47,712 nt of DNA from Halomonas sp. (GTDB lineage: Bacteria > Pseudomonadota > Gammaproteobacteria > Pseudomonadales > Halomonadaceae), in contig NZ_JACUUD010000010.1 of assembly GCF_014859505.1 (NCBI RefSeq), positions 1 through 47,712 on the forward strand, written 5' to 3'. A model generated the notes under the pieces. That model was not told the DNA's origin. It saw nothing but the letters and a program-made list of their open reading frames with translations, and did not search any database. The position numbers and the translations under genes are program-made. Shown here in pieces: positions 47,660 to 47,712 of the stretch. Numbering within the stretch: position 1 is the first letter of the stretch; each line of letters opens with the position of its first letter.

Positions 47660-47712
47660 GGGGCCTTAGCTCAGCTGGGAGAGCGCAACACTGGCAGTGT
47701 TGAGGTCAGCGG
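47660..47712 (+). tRNA. tRNA-Ala(GGC), truncated at window end
   Basis: GGGGCCTTAGCTCAGCTGGGAGAGC; anticodon arm CAACA-CTGGCAG-TGTTG gives GGC; GAGGTCAGCGG. Confidence 0.93.

Overview
High-GC gammaproteobacterial chromosome segment, Halomonas-like by gene content (my inference, not tested). No CRISPR array, transposase, integrase or phage module was recognised. Main blocks: (i) 0.2-7.3 kb: MOSC protein, TrkH potassium transporter with a KdpD-like kinase lacking the usual N-terminus and a KdpE regulator, bracketed by two very short ORFs that look like in-frame deletion remnants (trkA-like and, less certainly, ytoQ-like), then a frameshifted esterase; (ii) 7.3-18.3 kb: copper-handling island (DUF411, DUF2946-like pair, DUF2933-like, CopA ATPase with atypical HMA motifs, Met-rich Spy-like protein, multicopper oxidase) running into a translationally coupled lipid/membrane operon (Ycf48-like lipoprotein, Lgt, small CxxC protein, membrane protein, cardiolipin synthase); (iii) LD-transpeptidase, a 2OG-oxygenase/FixL-like/FixJ-like operon, two NUDIX genes, fasciclin protein; (iv) cyanate operon cynABDS with divergent sigma-54 activator (cynF-like), including a sigma-54 promoter and three palindromic candidate UAS sites; (v) a candidate ~100 nt sRNA, an RND efflux operon and distal TetR gene sharing a matching operator; (vi) housekeeping genes up to gltX and a truncated tRNA-Ala(GGC). 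Strongest leads: candidate sRNA at about 32012-32110, the copper/lipid operon, the trkA fusion remnant, and the cyn regulatory architecture. All functional calls are from motif recognition by eye; no database search was run.
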